DNA of 64,000 nucleotides from assembly GCA_019639135.1 (NCBI GenBank), contig JAHBSL010000003.1, positions 124,001 through 188,000 on the forward strand, given 5' to 3'. Shown here piece after piece: positions 8,945-17,661 of this stretch; positions within the stretch are counted from its first letter, which is position 1; the number at the start of each line of letters is the position of its first letter. The stretch comes from Acidobacteriota bacterium. GTDB lineage: Bacteria; Acidobacteriota; Blastocatellia; Pyrinomonadales; Pyrinomonadaceae. Under the pieces are notes generated by a model. It did not search any database. It saw only the letters and a list, made by a program, of their open reading frames with translations, and was not told the origin of the DNA. The position numbers and the translations under genes were made by a program.

Positions 8945-9184
8945 ATGGGCAAGAATCTATATACGATAGAGTGGAAAGGCGAGAAGCCGACCCGCGAAGA
9001 GGTGGCAGAAAGGTTCGGTATCGACCCGGGCGATCTAGACGAAGAGTTTGGGGTCATCGAGATCGATCCCGAACGTAATCTCTACAGCATTTTGGTCGAT
9101 GATGCCGTAGTTCCGGACGAGACCGACGATCAAATAAAGGGGCCGTTCTCAAACCCGAAGATCGAGCCCTTTGGACTTGAGTGA
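8945..9184 (+). CDS. Small acidic protein downstream of subtilase, candidate partner or inhibitor
   Basis: The 79-residue frame from the ATG at 8945 follows GGAAAGGAGATTAGAGGA, a good Shine-Dalgarno region. It begins MGKNLYTIEWKGEKPTREEV. The middle has AERFGIDPGDLDEEFGV and then IEIDPERNLYSILVDD, which looks like a helix followed by two beta strands. The rest is acidic. There is no signal peptide, membrane segment or Cys. I do not recognise the family. The beta/alpha/beta size and position next to a subtilase suggest an I9-like inhibitor, chaperone or substrate carrier. That is inference only. Confidence 0.7.
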   Translation: MGKNLYTIEWKGEKPTREEVAERFGIDPGDLDEEFGVIEIDPERNLYSILVDDAVVPDETDDQIKGPFSNPKIEPFGLE

Positions 9185-9316
9185 TCAATATCGCAGGTCG
9201 CTAATTGTAGAGCGGCCATTAATATCGAAGACAATTGCAACCGGCAAGGAATTCGAATATGCTATCGGTGCTTTTCGCATTTTCGTTACTCACAAGACAA
9301 AATAACGGAGGACCCT

Positions 9317-9577
9317 ATGTTTCTAGGAATCGGCGCTTTGTTGATGTTGATCTGTGTGATTTGGTTTGTAGTACTCAGTGTGCAGACGGGTGCAAGTACG
9401 GGCGAAAAGGTGATCTGAGCAATAGTCAATCTGCTCTTTCAGCCTTTGGCCGGGATCATTTTCTTCTTCGTCAAGAAGCAGGGGCTTATCCCAATGATAC
9501 TTGGGATCATCGGCGTGGTCTTTTACGGCTACGGGTTTACGACCTCGATGGGCGAGATCATGAGCACGATGCCATAG
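9317..9577 (+). pseudogene. Small membrane protein gene interrupted by an in-frame TGA
   Basis: A GGAGGA site precedes the ATG at 9317. The frame reads MFLGIGALLMLICVIWFVVL … TGASTGEKVI, then TGA (9416-9418). It continues in the same frame for 53 codons: AIVNLLFQPLAGIIFFFV … LIPMILGIIGVVFYGYGF … to a TAG at 9575. Both halves are hydrophobic helices, and the junction KVI-x-AIVNLLFQPL reads naturally with Trp at x. A single TGG-to-TGA change is the simplest explanation. No bacterial SECIS-like hairpin is evident after the TGA, so selenocysteine insertion is unlikely. The VanZ gene starts one base after the final stop. Confidence 0.7.
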
Positions 9578-9578
9578 G

Positions 9579-10070
9579 ATGAGTTTTTCGGAATTGTTGT
9601 CTTACAGGTGGCGCGAGCGGTTCTTCCGCTACGCGCCGCTTTTTGTTTGGCTTGGCGTGATCGCCTGGCTCTCTTCAGATTCGGGTGCGATGAGCGAGAC
9701 CTCGCGGTTCGTCCGCCCGATCTTGCGTTTTCTTTTTCCGGAGGCGAGCGAGGAGACGATCCTGACGCTCCACGGCCTTGTCCGAAAATCGGCCCACGTT
9801 TTTGTCTATTCGGTGCTTGCGTTTCTCGCCGCCCGGGCGTTCTTTGTGACTTCGTTGGCGGCAATTCGGAGCCATTGGGCAGCGGCGGCGATCGGAATGG
9901 TCTTCATCACCGCTTCGCTAGATGAGCTAAACCAGAGCTTCTCCGGCGGAACTCGCACCGGCTCTCTCTGGGACGTCGCCCTCGACACCGTAAGCGGAGC
10001 CTTTGCCATCGGCCTTATCTATCTTCTGCTCAAGCGCCGGTTCATGAAAAAGCTATTAGGCCAAATCTGA
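9579..10070 (+). CDS. VanZ-like membrane protein
   Basis: The 163-residue protein has about four membrane segments and the VanZ pattern. An early WLSSDSG follows the first helix, then KSAHVFVYSVLAFLA, ending in SLDELNQSFSGGTRTGSLWD with DVALDTVSGAFAIG. VanZ-family proteins are small membrane proteins; VanZ itself lowers teicoplanin susceptibility, but most chromosomal members have no known role. The gene starts one base after the stop of the interrupted membrane gene, so the two were probably an operon. Confidence 0.88.
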   Translation: MSFSELLSYRWRERFFRYAPLFVWLGVIAWLSSDSGAMSETSRFVRPILRFLFPEASEETILTLHGLVRKSAHVFVYSVLAFLAARAFFVTSLAAIRSHWAAAAIGMVFITASLDELNQSFSGGTRTGSLWDVALDTVSGAFAIGLIYLLLKRRFMKKLLGQI

Positions 10071-10280
10071 CTTCCGTATCTCGCAATTATTATGAAATCA
10101 TGCCGGATCGTAACCGCTAACCTCAGTGACTCCGACAACCAATACATCATAAGAACCATGACTCTAGCAATCGTCTCGTTGCCTCGGTAATAGATAATTC
10201 AAACTCGTTCTGCCAGGTACATACAGGACTGCCAAAAAGAAAAATTCACTGACAACTCCTGTCCCGATAACCGGAAGGTC

Positions 10281-10532
10281 CTAGACCTGACTATCTCTCC
10301 GTGCCATATTCTGCATTCTTAACGTGTGGACTCCTATGCCAATTGCTAACAGCCCAAACAATAAGTATGGGTACTTTTCATCTGAATGTTCGTTCGACAA
10401 GAACAGTGTAAGAAAAACGCCAGCCATGAATGAAGCTATAATAAGCCGTCCGTTGTCATCAACCCATTTCCTAACAGCAAAACTCACGACAAAGAAACCA
10501 AGGAGCAGAATGATAGGAATAAAATCGTTCAT
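10281..10532 (-). CDS. Small two-helix membrane protein, unknown function
   Basis: The 83-residue frame has an excellent Shine-Dalgarno (GAGGAGG, 6 bases before ATG). It has membrane segments at about residues 4-20 (FIPIILLLGFFVVSFAV) and 30-46 (LIIASFMAGVFLTLFLS), with a possible third (LLFGLLAIGIGV). The ends are charged. It stands alone between the VanZ gene and a gene-poor 1.5-kb region. Family not recognised. Confidence 0.7.
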   Translation of the reverse strand: MNDFIPIILLLGFFVVSFAVRKWVDDNGRLIIASFMAGVFLTLFLSNEHSDEKYPYLLFGLLAIGIGVHTLRMQNMARRDSQV

Positions 10533-11085
10533 TATTACCTCCTCTTTTACTTTTCTTTTCTATGTTTCGTTCGCGTTGAGATCATGAATTATCTTGATTC
10601 AACCCATTCATAGCTTAACCTGAGATCGTACGTCTGCAACTTCACATGAGGAACGAAAACACCTCGCTTGTTTCAAAAGAGACATGCACACTAAAGGCGG
10701 TCCTCTTAAGTGAAAAACCGTGGGTAATTTGCGTTTGTCATAATCCCTGCCGTTATTGCGAGATGACTGCGTTCGATTTTTATGCCATCAGATGAGCTGA
10801 CAAACCGACTTTAAGCTGGTATGACCGCTTTAACCTCAGAGGTTTTGTCGGAGCACGCCAACTTATATACATAAGGCACGAAAGCCTGTCAAGCCTCTAA
10901 TACTCGGAGCAACAAGTCTGAATCTGCTGTGGGTTAGAGGTTGAGACCCGGAACAGGAAGAGCCGATTATGTTCAGCGAGCGAGGTGGATCCGATTCGAA
11001 ATGCCTGGAACGGGTTTGTGAAGTCGGAACTCCAAGCCCGCAGCTTTAATAGCTGTAAATGTTCCAAGCGGCATAGCGTTTGGCT

Positions 11086-11188
11086 CGCGGACTGAAAGCG
11101 GTCGAAGACCGCGGCATTGTTGAAGCCCATGTCGTAAGATGTTGGTCAGCAACTCAACACTCAGAGTCGCCGAAGACGACGGCATCAA
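11086..11188 (-). repeat. Triple-hairpin dispersed element, copy A
   Basis: Read on the minus strand, three hairpins stand in a row. The first is GTCGTC-TTC-GGCGAC. The second is a degenerate CCAACATC-TTAC-GACATGGG. The third is GCGGTC-TTC-GACCGC. The same order, spacing and TTC loops occur at 18375-18478 with different stem sequences. It is a degenerate REP-type element. Confidence 0.65.
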
Positions 11189-11332
11189 GATGTGAGAGCC
11201 TCTCGTCTGCAAGACATTATTATCACCACTCATCCTGTGTCTTCCGTCTGCGATCTCTGTGTACAGGCCCGGAATTCCAAATGCACGAACCACAAAACAA
11301 AAACCGGAGACACGGACCGACCCGCACCTCCG

Positions 11333-11361
11333 GCTTCTGACTTCTGTCTTCTGTCTTCTCT
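11333..11361. repeat. Heptamer repeat block (CTTCTGT units)
   Basis: Four consecutive 7-base units (CTTCTGA, CTTCTGT, CTTCTGT, CTTCTCT). They are the reverse complement of the AGAAGTC-type units at 15984 and 18941. The block ends next to the stop of the FG-GAP fragment. Confidence 0.75.
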
Positions 11362-11364
11362 CCC

Positions 11365-11583
11365 CTACCTCACAAACGCATTCGGCAGCGGGCGGTCGCC
11401 GGTCGTGCCGAACTGCAGGATGAGCGGGCCGGCCGTTGACCTGAGAGCAAACCAGTTCGAGTTCGATGGCCGGAAGACCGATGCGTCGATCCGTCCGTCG
11501 CCGGTGTAGTCTCCGGGAACCGCAACGTCGCCACATTGCTCAACAAACTGCTGATCGAATTGACGAAATCTCGTCCCCGCCAC
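11365..11583 (-). pseudogene. C-terminal fragment of an FG-GAP/VCBS-repeat surface protein
   Basis: The translation has one FG-GAP-type unit, AVPGDYTGDGRIDASVFRPS, then WFALRSTAGPLILQFG and a stop. This matches the last repeat of proteins such as the intact one at 28560-29522. No signal peptide or other repeats are found upstream, where the frame degenerates. It is best read as the remaining 3' tip of a deleted gene. Confidence 0.75.
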
Positions 11584-12067
11584 TCAAACGATAATGCCCA
11601 TGCCGAATCCAAGAACGGATCGATCGTCCGCAGGCATCTCGGTTAATCCCACATCCCTCAAGGGTATGCTTACTTCATAAACCGGTTCCTAATAGACCAC
11701 CTAAACCCCGTACCTCAACTTTCACAGCCCATGCTTCTTCCCTGAAACCGTCATTGACCATCGCGGCAAACAAACCAAACGCTACCCGTACAACGCTTAA
11801 CGCAAAAGTCAATCTTTTTAACACCATCCATGAACAGAAATCCAAGCCACTCGCTATATCAACCCTTAACCCTGTTTCAGTATCATTTCTGGATTAGAAA
11901 ATACTCACGTTTTCATCTACATCAGGTTCCCGGTCGTGCACTCGATCCGGAATCCGGAAATTGGAATTCCGGTTCGTTGTTTTCGGGAGGTCATAATGAT
12001 ATTTTATGAGTTTGCGGTAATTTAAAAACGATATCGGGTAATACCCCAAGAAACCGGAGAATTTTAG

Positions 12068-13201
12068 ATGAAGATCGGACTGCCAAAAGAGATAAAGGAC
12101 AATGAATATCGGGTCGGGCTGACGCCGGCCGGTGTGCACGCACTCGCGGGGGCCGGGCACACGGTCTATGTGGAAAAGAGTGCGGGCGAGGGCTCGGGCT
12201 TTACGGATGAGCAATACGAAAGCGCGGGAGCGACGATGCTCGAGACCGCCGACGAGATCTGGGCCGAGGGCGACATGATCGTCAAGGTAAAGGAACCGAT
12301 CGCACCGGAGTATCCGCGAATGCGCGAGAACCAGCTTCTTTTCACCTATCTGCACTTGGCGCCGGAATTTGAGCTGACCAAGCAGATGATGGAACGGAAG
12401 GTGACGGGCGTCGCCTATGAGACCATCACCGACAAGCAGGGCCGTTTGCCGCTTCTGACGCCGATGTCCGAGGTTGCGGGCCGAATGTCGGTGCAGGTCG
12501 GTGCGACCTATCTTGAGAAGATGAACGGCGGCAAGGGCATCTTGCTCGGCGGCGTTCCCGGAGTTCCGGCAGCAAATGTAGTCATCATCGGCGGAGGGGT
12601 CGTTGGAACCGAGGCGGCAAAGATGGCCGTCGGGCTCGGGGCACGCGTCACCATCATTGACCGCAATCTCGACCGGCTGCGGCAGCTTGATGACATATTT
12701 CTCTCAAAGGTGCAGACGCTTGCCTCCTCGCGTTACCAGATAGAAGAAGCCATTTCGCATGCCGATCTCGTCATCGGTGCGGTGCTCGTCGTCGGTGCGG
12801 CGGCACCGAAGCTAGTTACCCGCGATATGCTTCACCTTATCCCGCAGGGCGCAGTGCTGGTTGACGTAGCCGTTGACCAGGGCGGCTGCTTTGAGACGAC
12901 GCGGGCGACCACGCACTCGAACCCGACCTATTACGAGGAAGGCGTTCTCCACTACTGCGTGGCGAATATGCCGGGTGCGGTGCCGCGGACCTCGACCTTT
13001 GCACTGACCAACGCGACGCTGCCCTATGCTCTCGACCTTGCAAACAAGGGCTTTGAGCGGGCGATCGCCGATGACGCCGGGCTCTGGGAAGGCGTTAACA
13101 CCTACGCCGGCAAGTGCACCTACGAGGCCGTCGCGAACTCGCAGAACATCGAATACACGCCGCTCGATTCGCTTATCGACCTAAAGGCTACCGCGGCTTG
13201 A
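12068..13201 (+). CDS. ald: Alanine dehydrogenase
   Basis: This 377-residue enzyme interconverts L-alanine and pyruvate plus ammonia with NAD. It begins [20 protein letters not shown], the family signature. The substrate-site residues fit Lys75 (VKVKEP) and His96 (YLHLA). The NAD-binding glycine loop GGGVVG is at 175-180. A GGAGA site precedes the ATG by 7 bases. It is a single gene, with a good terminator about 80 bases downstream. Length and motifs are normal. Confidence 0.97.
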   Translation: MKIGLPKEIKDNEYRVGLTPAGVHALAGAGHTVYVEKSAGEGSGFTDEQYESAGATMLETADEIWAEGDMIVKVKEPIAPEYPRMRENQLLFTYLHLAPEFELTKQMMERKVTGVAYETITDKQGRLPLLTPMSEVAGRMSVQVGATYLEKMNGGKGILLGGVPGVPAANVVIIGGGVVGTEAAKMAVGLGARVTIIDRNLDRLRQLDDIFLSKVQTLASSRYQIEEAISHADLVIGAVLVVGAAAPKLVTRDMLHLIPQGAVLVDVAVDQGGCFETTRATTHSNPTYYEEGVLHYCVANMPGAVPRTSTFALTNATLPYALDLANKGFERAIADDAGLWEGVNTYAGKCTYEAVANSQNIEYTPLDSLIDLKATAA

Positions 13202-13593
13202 ACGGGCTTTGCCCGCCTATGTGCGGAAAGGCCTGGTCTTTCCTATCGCGGGTAGAACATGGGCGCGGCGATGGCGCCGGGCAAAACGGAGGCGCAGCCT
13301 CCGTTTCTATTTTGAGACGACAACGGAAAAACAAGCCTCACCGCTCTGCGACGCGGGGAAGGCGCGATAGTTCAGAGTGCGGGCTTTAGCCCGTTGATTT
13401 GAGTTCCGGCTTTAACCGAGCCGCGCCGGAATCGGGGTTTGCCGCCGCCGAAGTTGACGAAGACAAAAGCCCGGGGTGAGGCCCGGTGAATGAGTTGTTG
13501 TATGCAAAGCTCTCTGAACGGGAGCAAAATCCGAAGGCGGAAAAGTGGGGGATCTGATATAGCCGCCCACGAACGCGGGCGGCCCTGAGCGTC
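13202..13593. other. Intergenic region rich in short palindromes
   Basis: This stretch holds the ald terminator and several REP-like palindromes: CGGGCTTTGCCCG near 13204 and GCGGGCTTTAGCCCG near 13380. A further palindrome-rich patch lies around 13420-13490. No coding frame with support is present. Confidence 0.55.
13284..13306 (+). terminator. Rho-independent terminator after ald
   Basis: AAACGGAGGC and GCCTCCGTTT form a perfect 10-bp stem with a GCA loop, followed by CTATTTT. Being palindromic it could also serve the minus strand. Confidence 0.75.
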
Positions 13594-14454
13594 CTAATCG
13601 ACGAATTCGATATCGACGTTGTGCGGGATGATGCCTGCTTCGACGCCCTCGCTGAGCAGGCGGCGGACGCCTTCTTTGCCTCGTTCGCCGTAGTCGAGCG
13701 TCAGATCATTGACCCACATCGCGACGAAGCGGTCGGCGAGCTCCGGCGTCATATCGCGGGCGAACTGCATTGCGTAGGCGAGCGCGTCCTCGCGGTTTTC
13801 CATCGAGTAAAGAATACTGCGGTGCAGATGCTTTGAGACCTGCCGCATCAGCTCCGGCCCGAGGTCGCGGCGGATGGCGTTGCCGCCCATCGGCAGCGGC
13901 AGGCCCGTCCGTTCATGCCACCATTCGCCGAGGTCGAGCACCTTGTCAAGCCCCATCTGCTTATAGAAAAGCTGGCCCTCGTGGATCAGCAAACCGGCGT
14001 CGGCATCGCCACGCTGGACCGCCTCGATGATCTTATCGAAAGGCACGACGACGTGCTCGAATTCGCGGTTGTAAAGCCGCAATGCGAGATATGCGCTCGT
14101 CAGCTCGCCCGGAACGGCGATCTTCATCTTGCCGATCTCGGCCGGGTCGCGGGGTTCCTTTGCGACGACGATCGGGCCATACTTGTCGCCGATGCTGGCA
14201 CCGTGCGGCAGCAAGGCGTACTTGTCTGAGACGTATGCATAGGCGTGGAAAGAGATGGCCGTTACGTCGTAAACGCCGTTCTTGGCGTCCTCGTTCAGCG
14301 TCTGGATGTCCTTGAGGATGTGCTCGAACTTGAGCCCCTCGGTCTCAAGCTTGTTCGTCGCCAGGCCGTAGAACATGAATGCATCGTCCGAATCGGGCGA
14401 GTGTGCAACGCTGATGGTCCTGGTCTCGGGAGATTTCTCGGGTTGTGAACTCAT
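13594..14454 (-). CDS. mqnD: MqnD-like protein (1,4-dihydroxy-6-naphthoate synthase family)
   Basis: A 286-residue periplasmic-binding-protein-fold enzyme. The start [16 protein letters not shown] corresponds to the MqnA/MqnD signature. Further matches are [23 protein letters not shown], here only recognised in outline, and the helix [13 protein letters not shown], typical of MqnD. MqnD cleaves cyclic de-hypoxanthine futalosine in the futalosine route to menaquinone. The start lies three bases from the stop of the methyltransferase gene upstream, so the two form an operon. MqnA and MqnD are similar, so the exact step is an inference. Confidence 0.75.
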   Translation of the reverse strand: MSSQPEKSPETRTISVAHSPDSDDAFMFYGLATNKLETEGLKFEHILKDIQTLNEDAKNGVYDVTAISFHAYAYVSDKYALLPHGASIGDKYGPIVVAKEPRDPAEIGKMKIAVPGELTSAYLALRLYNREFEHVVVPFDKIIEAVQRGDADAGLLIHEGQLFYKQMGLDKVLDLGEWWHERTGLPLPMGGNAIRRDLGPELMRQVSKHLHRSILYSMENREDALAYAMQFARDMTPELADRFVAMWVNDLTLDYGERGKEGVRRLLSEGVEAGIIPHNVDIEFVD

Positions 14455-14457
14455 ATA

Positions 14458-15225
14458 TTAAAGCCTTGAGTAAAAGACATTCGTGTCGTAGAAAACTGTT
14501 ATTCTACCGCTTTCGTTGTGTTTGGCAAAAAGCGATTCGAGCTCTTTTTCGAGCAGCGGAAATGCCGGGTCGTTTTCGTCCGGCATATATGAAGAAGAGA
14601 CCAGCCGTCCGCGGAGGCCGGCGAGGTCAAAGACCTGCCGGTTGGCGAACGTCGCCCTGCCAAATTCGGCTTGGAAAAAGCCGCCGAGCACCGCTTCATC
14701 GATCTGCTCGTGCCGCACCTCGGCGTAGTCCCGGCCATATTTGAGCAGCAGCTTTTCGTATTCGCGCAGAAACTCGGTCGTATCAAGCTGCCGCTCGTTC
14801 CAGATCAATGCGACGTAGCCGCCGGGCTTCAGTATCCGGCGAAACTCCGCCCGCGTCGCCTCGGGCTCGAACCAATGAAACGCCTGCGCCGCAATAACGA
14901 AGTCGCACGAGGCATCGCCGAGCGTCGTCTCCGCCGAGGTGCCGTCCGTGCTCTTGAAGCCCGGAAACTCCGCCAGAAGATCCTCCGCAGCCTCACGCAT
15001 CGCCGCGTTCGGCTCGACGCCGTAAACCGTGCAGCCCGCTTCAAGAAATGGCCGTGCCGAAAGCCCCGTGCCCGAGCCGACATCGGCAACGACGGAGCCA
15101 CTCGCAAGCCCAAGCCGCTCGCGGAAAAAGGCCATCATCTCCGCCGGATAGCCGGGCCGGTATTTTACGTAATTGGCAACGCGGTTAGTGAACCGCTCAA
15201 CTGAATTTGAGTTATCACTTTCCAC
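14458..15225 (-). CDS. Class I SAM-dependent methyltransferase
   Basis: The 255-residue protein has the SAM motif VADVGSGTGLSARPFLEAG (about residues 44-62). The acidic motif II is VYGVEPN, and FVIAAQAFHWFEP with ILKPGGYVALIWNE are the later motifs. It belongs to the YcgJ/Methyltransf_11-like group that begins FTNRVANYVKYRPGYP. Substrate unknown. It lies just upstream of the MqnD-like gene on the same strand. Menaquinone methylation is therefore possible, but its sequence does not look like MenG/UbiE. Confidence 0.85.
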   Translation of the reverse strand: MESDNSNSVERFTNRVANYVKYRPGYPAEMMAFFRERLGLASGSVVADVGSGTGLSARPFLEAGCTVYGVEPNAAMREAAEDLLAEFPGFKSTDGTSAETTLGDASCDFVIAAQAFHWFEPEATRAEFRRILKPGGYVALIWNERQLDTTEFLREYEKLLLKYGRDYAEVRHEQIDEAVLGGFFQAEFGRATFANRQVFDLAGLRGRLVSSSYMPDENDPAFPLLEKELESLFAKHNESGRITVFYDTNVFYSRL

Positions 15226-15272
15226 TTAGCACGTTTCACTTTTTACGCAACGACCGCCGTTCAAATCTGCTT

Positions 15273-15956
15273 CTAATCGCCGGCGACGAAAAACGTCATT
15301 TTCCACACGCCCCGCTTCTTTTCGAACCCGGCCCGAAAGTCGAGCGGACTACGGACGTAGTCCTTATATACAAAGCCCTTCAGCCCGCCCATCGTCTCAA
15401 CAAAGAACCACTCGACCTCCGATTCCTCATCGCCCGGCCTTGCCCGCACCGAGCGGTTCCAATCGACCTTGACGACGTTGTAAGAAAGCTGGCCGATGAC
15501 CTTCGCGTCCTTCGAACCCGCCTCGCGGAGGTTGACGTTGTTGCCGAAGATCGCCGAGAATTCGATGTCGTCAATGCCGCTGCCCCAATTCGTGTAGGTG
15601 TATGGAGCGGCAAAGGACGTCCGCTTGCCGCGGCCCTCGCCGGTGAAGGCACCGCCATTGCGGATCACGCGAAGGAATTGGTCCCAGAACTTCGAGTCCT
15701 TGCTCTCCGGCTTCCAATATTTCTTGAACGCGGCCGCCCCATTCTCAAGCCCGAACGAGATCTGAATATCTCGATCGATGATCGAATAGATATAACGAGC
15801 ATCCTTCCGCTCGGCCGCCGCGATCAGCTTGGTGCGAAAAGCGAGAAACGATGCATCCTTCGAAGCCTCGTCCACCGGCCGCACGAACCGCTCCTGCCCC
15901 GCCGCCGCCAGGGCAAACACAAACACCCAAAATATCGCCAATACCTTTATCTTCAT
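15273..15956 (-). CDS. Secreted protein with SH3-like region
   Basis: The 227-residue protein has a signal peptide, MKIKVLAIFWVFVFALAAAG. A charged domain includes SFGLENGAAAFKKYW. A C-terminal SH3-like region follows: NNVNLREAGSKDAKVIGQLS, then EWFFVETMGGLKGFVYKDYV. NVNLRE-type segments are typical of bacterial SH3 domains that bind peptidoglycan. No catalytic motif is seen. Its role is probably in the periplasm or cell envelope. Confidence 0.8.
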   Translation of the reverse strand: MKIKVLAIFWVFVFALAAAGQERFVRPVDEASKDASFLAFRTKLIAAAERKDARYIYSIIDRDIQISFGLENGAAAFKKYWKPESKDSKFWDQFLRVIRNGGAFTGEGRGKRTSFAAPYTYTNWGSGIDDIEFSAIFGNNVNLREAGSKDAKVIGQLSYNVVKVDWNRSVRARPGDEESEVEWFFVETMGGLKGFVYKDYVRSPLDFRAGFEKKRGVWKMTFFVAGD

Positions 15957-15983
15957 ACTTTATATAAGTAGCCGGTAGCCATA

Positions 15984-16122
15984 ATTCAGAAGTCGGAAGT
16001 CAGAAGTCAGAATTCAGAAGTCAGAAATCGGGGCCTCAGATTCCAAATCCATCGTCCACTGTCCATTATCCATTATCCACTACCGACCATTCATCATTCA
16101 CCATTCACAATTCACCATTAAC
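15984..16122. repeat. Heptamer repeat tract (AGAAGTC, CCATTAT and ATTCACC units)
   Basis: About 140 bases made of runs of 7-base units. CAGAAGT-type units come first (15984-16029), then TCCATTA-type and ATTCACC-type units (16039-16122). The units drift by one or two bases but the period of 7 holds. The TAA stop of ubiX (16118-16120) lies inside the tract. Confidence 0.85.
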
Positions 16123-16735
16123 TCTCCACTTCCTCCCCCGTCCACACCGACCGCTTTGAGTGCGGGATATCGAATTGATCGAGTATCCGGAAGCATAGGT
16201 GCTCGACTAGCTCGTCGATAGATTTAGGACGGTGATAGAAGCCCGGACTTGCGGGCAGAATGCGTGCACCGGCGTGCGAGAGCCGGAGCATATTCTCAAG
16301 ATGAATGGCGTTGAAGGGCGTCTCCCGCGGGACGATGACGAGCTTGCGACCCTCTTTCAGGCAGACGTCCGCCGCCCGATGGATGAGGTTCGCTCCCGCT
16401 CCGCTGGCGATCGCCCCGAGCGTCCCCATCGAGCACGGCACGATGATCATCCCGGCCTGCTTGTTCGAGCCCGACGAAGGCTTTGCCGCCAGATTATCGA
16501 GCCGCCAAAAGCGTATCAGCCGCGACTCCGGCGCGAGGCCGAGCCATTCGTTTATCTTCGGCACGGTCGGGTCCCTGAGATTTACGCCCATCTCGACCTG
16601 GGCGACCGTTGCCGCCGTGCCGGACATTATGAGGTTAATCTGCTGCACCACGCCGCTCGCCGCCAAGAGCTGCAGCGTCTTGTGTGCGTAGATCGTGCCC
16701 GAGGCACCGGTTATCCCGACGGTCAATTCCATCAT
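16118..16735 (-). CDS. ubiX: Flavin prenyltransferase UbiX
   Basis: A 205-residue protein that makes prenylated FMN, the cofactor of UbiD-type decarboxylases. It begins MELTVGITGASGTIYAHKTL, the UbiX signature (GITGASG). It contains IIVPCSMGTLGAIASGAGANL and VPRETPFNAIHLENML, both conserved. No ubiD is in the window. The gene is divergent from larB with 58 bases between the starts. Its last codons enter the heptamer repeat tract. Confidence 0.93.
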   Translation of the reverse strand: MMELTVGITGASGTIYAHKTLQLLAASGVVQQINLIMSGTAATVAQVEMGVNLRDPTVPKINEWLGLAPESRLIRFWRLDNLAAKPSSGSNKQAGMIIVPCSMGTLGAIASGAGANLIHRAADVCLKEGRKLVIVPRETPFNAIHLENMLRLSHAGARILPASPGFYHRPKSIDELVEHLCFRILDQFDIPHSKRSVWTGEEVES

Positions 16736-16793
16736 TCTATACCCCGCATCTTAACCAAGTTTGCGGCCGATTTGCTAATCTTATAATTCGCTA

Positions 16794-17561
16794 ATGGATA
16801 AAACAGAGATTCTAAAAATTCTTGCAGAGGTCCGCGACGGCTCGCTTGACCAAGACGCGGCCGCCGAACGTATCAAGCATCTGTCGTTTGAAGACATCGG
16901 CTATGCCCGCGTTGATCATGGCCGGGCGGCGCGGCAGGGCTTTCCCGAGGTGATCTTCGGGCTCGGCAAGCGGCCCGAGCAGATCGCCGGCATCTTTGAA
17001 CGGATCGTCGCTCGCTCGCCGAACGTGCTCATAACCCGAGCGACCCCCGAGGTCTTCGGGCTCATCCGCAATATTCACACCGAAGCCGAGTGGCACGAGG
17101 AGGCGCGGCTCATCCGCGTCTTTCGCGACCGCACCGACCTCGGCACCGGCGAGATCACCGTCTGCACCGCCGGCACCAGCGACATCCCCGTCGCCGAAGA
17201 GGCCGCGCTCACCGCCGAGACGATGGGCAACCGCGTCCAGCGCATCTGGGACGCCGGAGTCGCCGGGGTTCACCGCATACTCGCCGAACGCGAACGGCTC
17301 CAGGCCTCGCGCGTCGTCATCGTCTGTGCCGGAATGGAGGGCGCGCTTCCCTCGGTCGTCGGCGGGCTCGTCCGCGTCCCGGTCATCGCCGTCCCGACCT
17401 CCATCGGCTACGGCGCCTCGTTCGGCGGCGTCACCGCCCTGCTCGGTATGCTCAATTCCTGCTCCTCGAACGTCACCGTCGTTAACATCGACAACGGCTT
17501 CGGTGCCGGCTTCACCGCCAGCCTGATCAATAGAAGCCCCAATGCACAGGCCCGCGCGTAA
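16794..17561 (+). CDS. larB: LarB, nickel-pincer cofactor biosynthesis (NaAD carboxylase/hydrolase)
   Basis: The 255-residue protein matches LarB over its length. It has an N-terminal domain with [33 protein letters not shown] and a C-terminal PurE-like domain. The latter contains [36 protein letters not shown] and [20 protein letters not shown]. LarB carboxylates and hydrolyses nicotinic acid adenine dinucleotide on the way to the nickel-pincer cofactor of lactate racemase-type enzymes. No larC or larE is in the window. A GAATGAT heptamer block follows the stop. Confidence 0.93.
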   Translation: MDKTEILKILAEVRDGSLDQDAAAERIKHLSFEDIGYARVDHGRAARQGFPEVIFGLGKRPEQIAGIFERIVARSPNVLITRATPEVFGLIRNIHTEAEWHEEARLIRVFRDRTDLGTGEITVCTAGTSDIPVAEEAALTAETMGNRVQRIWDAGVAGVHRILAERERLQASRVVIVCAGMEGALPSVVGGLVRVPVIAVPTSIGYGASFGGVTALLGMLNSCSSNVTVVNIDNGFGAGFTASLINRSPNAQARA

Positions 17562-17575
17562 GCAAGGGCTTAACC

Positions 17576-17616
17576 GAATGATGAATGATGAATCTGGAAT
17601 ATGGAATCCGGAATCC
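17576..17616. repeat. Heptamer repeat block (GAATGAT/GAATCCG units)
   Basis: Six 7-base units in a row (GAATGAT, GAATGAT, GAATCTG, GAATATG, GAATCCG, GAATCCC), directly after the larB stop. Confidence 0.8.
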
Positions 17617-17661
17617 CCGTTTTGAGTCCCGGCTTCAGCCGGCCTGCGGCTCCGCCGCCGC

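Larger units (their letters stand above)
10533..12067. other. Gene-poor region with decayed gene pieces and repeats
   Basis: About 1.5 kb without an intact gene. Visible are one copy of the triple-hairpin element (11086-11188, minus orientation), a C-terminal FG-GAP gene fragment (11365-11583) and a CTTCTGT heptamer block (11333-11361). A short GGAAT-rich repeat lies at 11946-11975. The remaining 10540-11080 and 11620-11940 show nothing I can name. The promoter of ald must lie in the last 100-200 bases. Confidence 0.6.

Noticed and set aside
9416..9418. Selenocysteine codon in the small membrane gene
   Set aside because: No SECIS-like hairpin follows, there is no redox motif, and Trp fits the context. 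Kept as pseudogene, with a check proposed.
10973..11536. 187-codon minus-strand frame in the gene-poor region
   Set aside because: It runs through a hairpin element, a heptamer repeat block and a frame-shifted part of the FG-GAP relic. It has Arg-rich random-looking sequence.
13202..13283. Riboswitch downstream of ald
   Set aside because: Only short local palindromes are visible; nothing corresponds to a known riboswitch core, and the position is after the gene.
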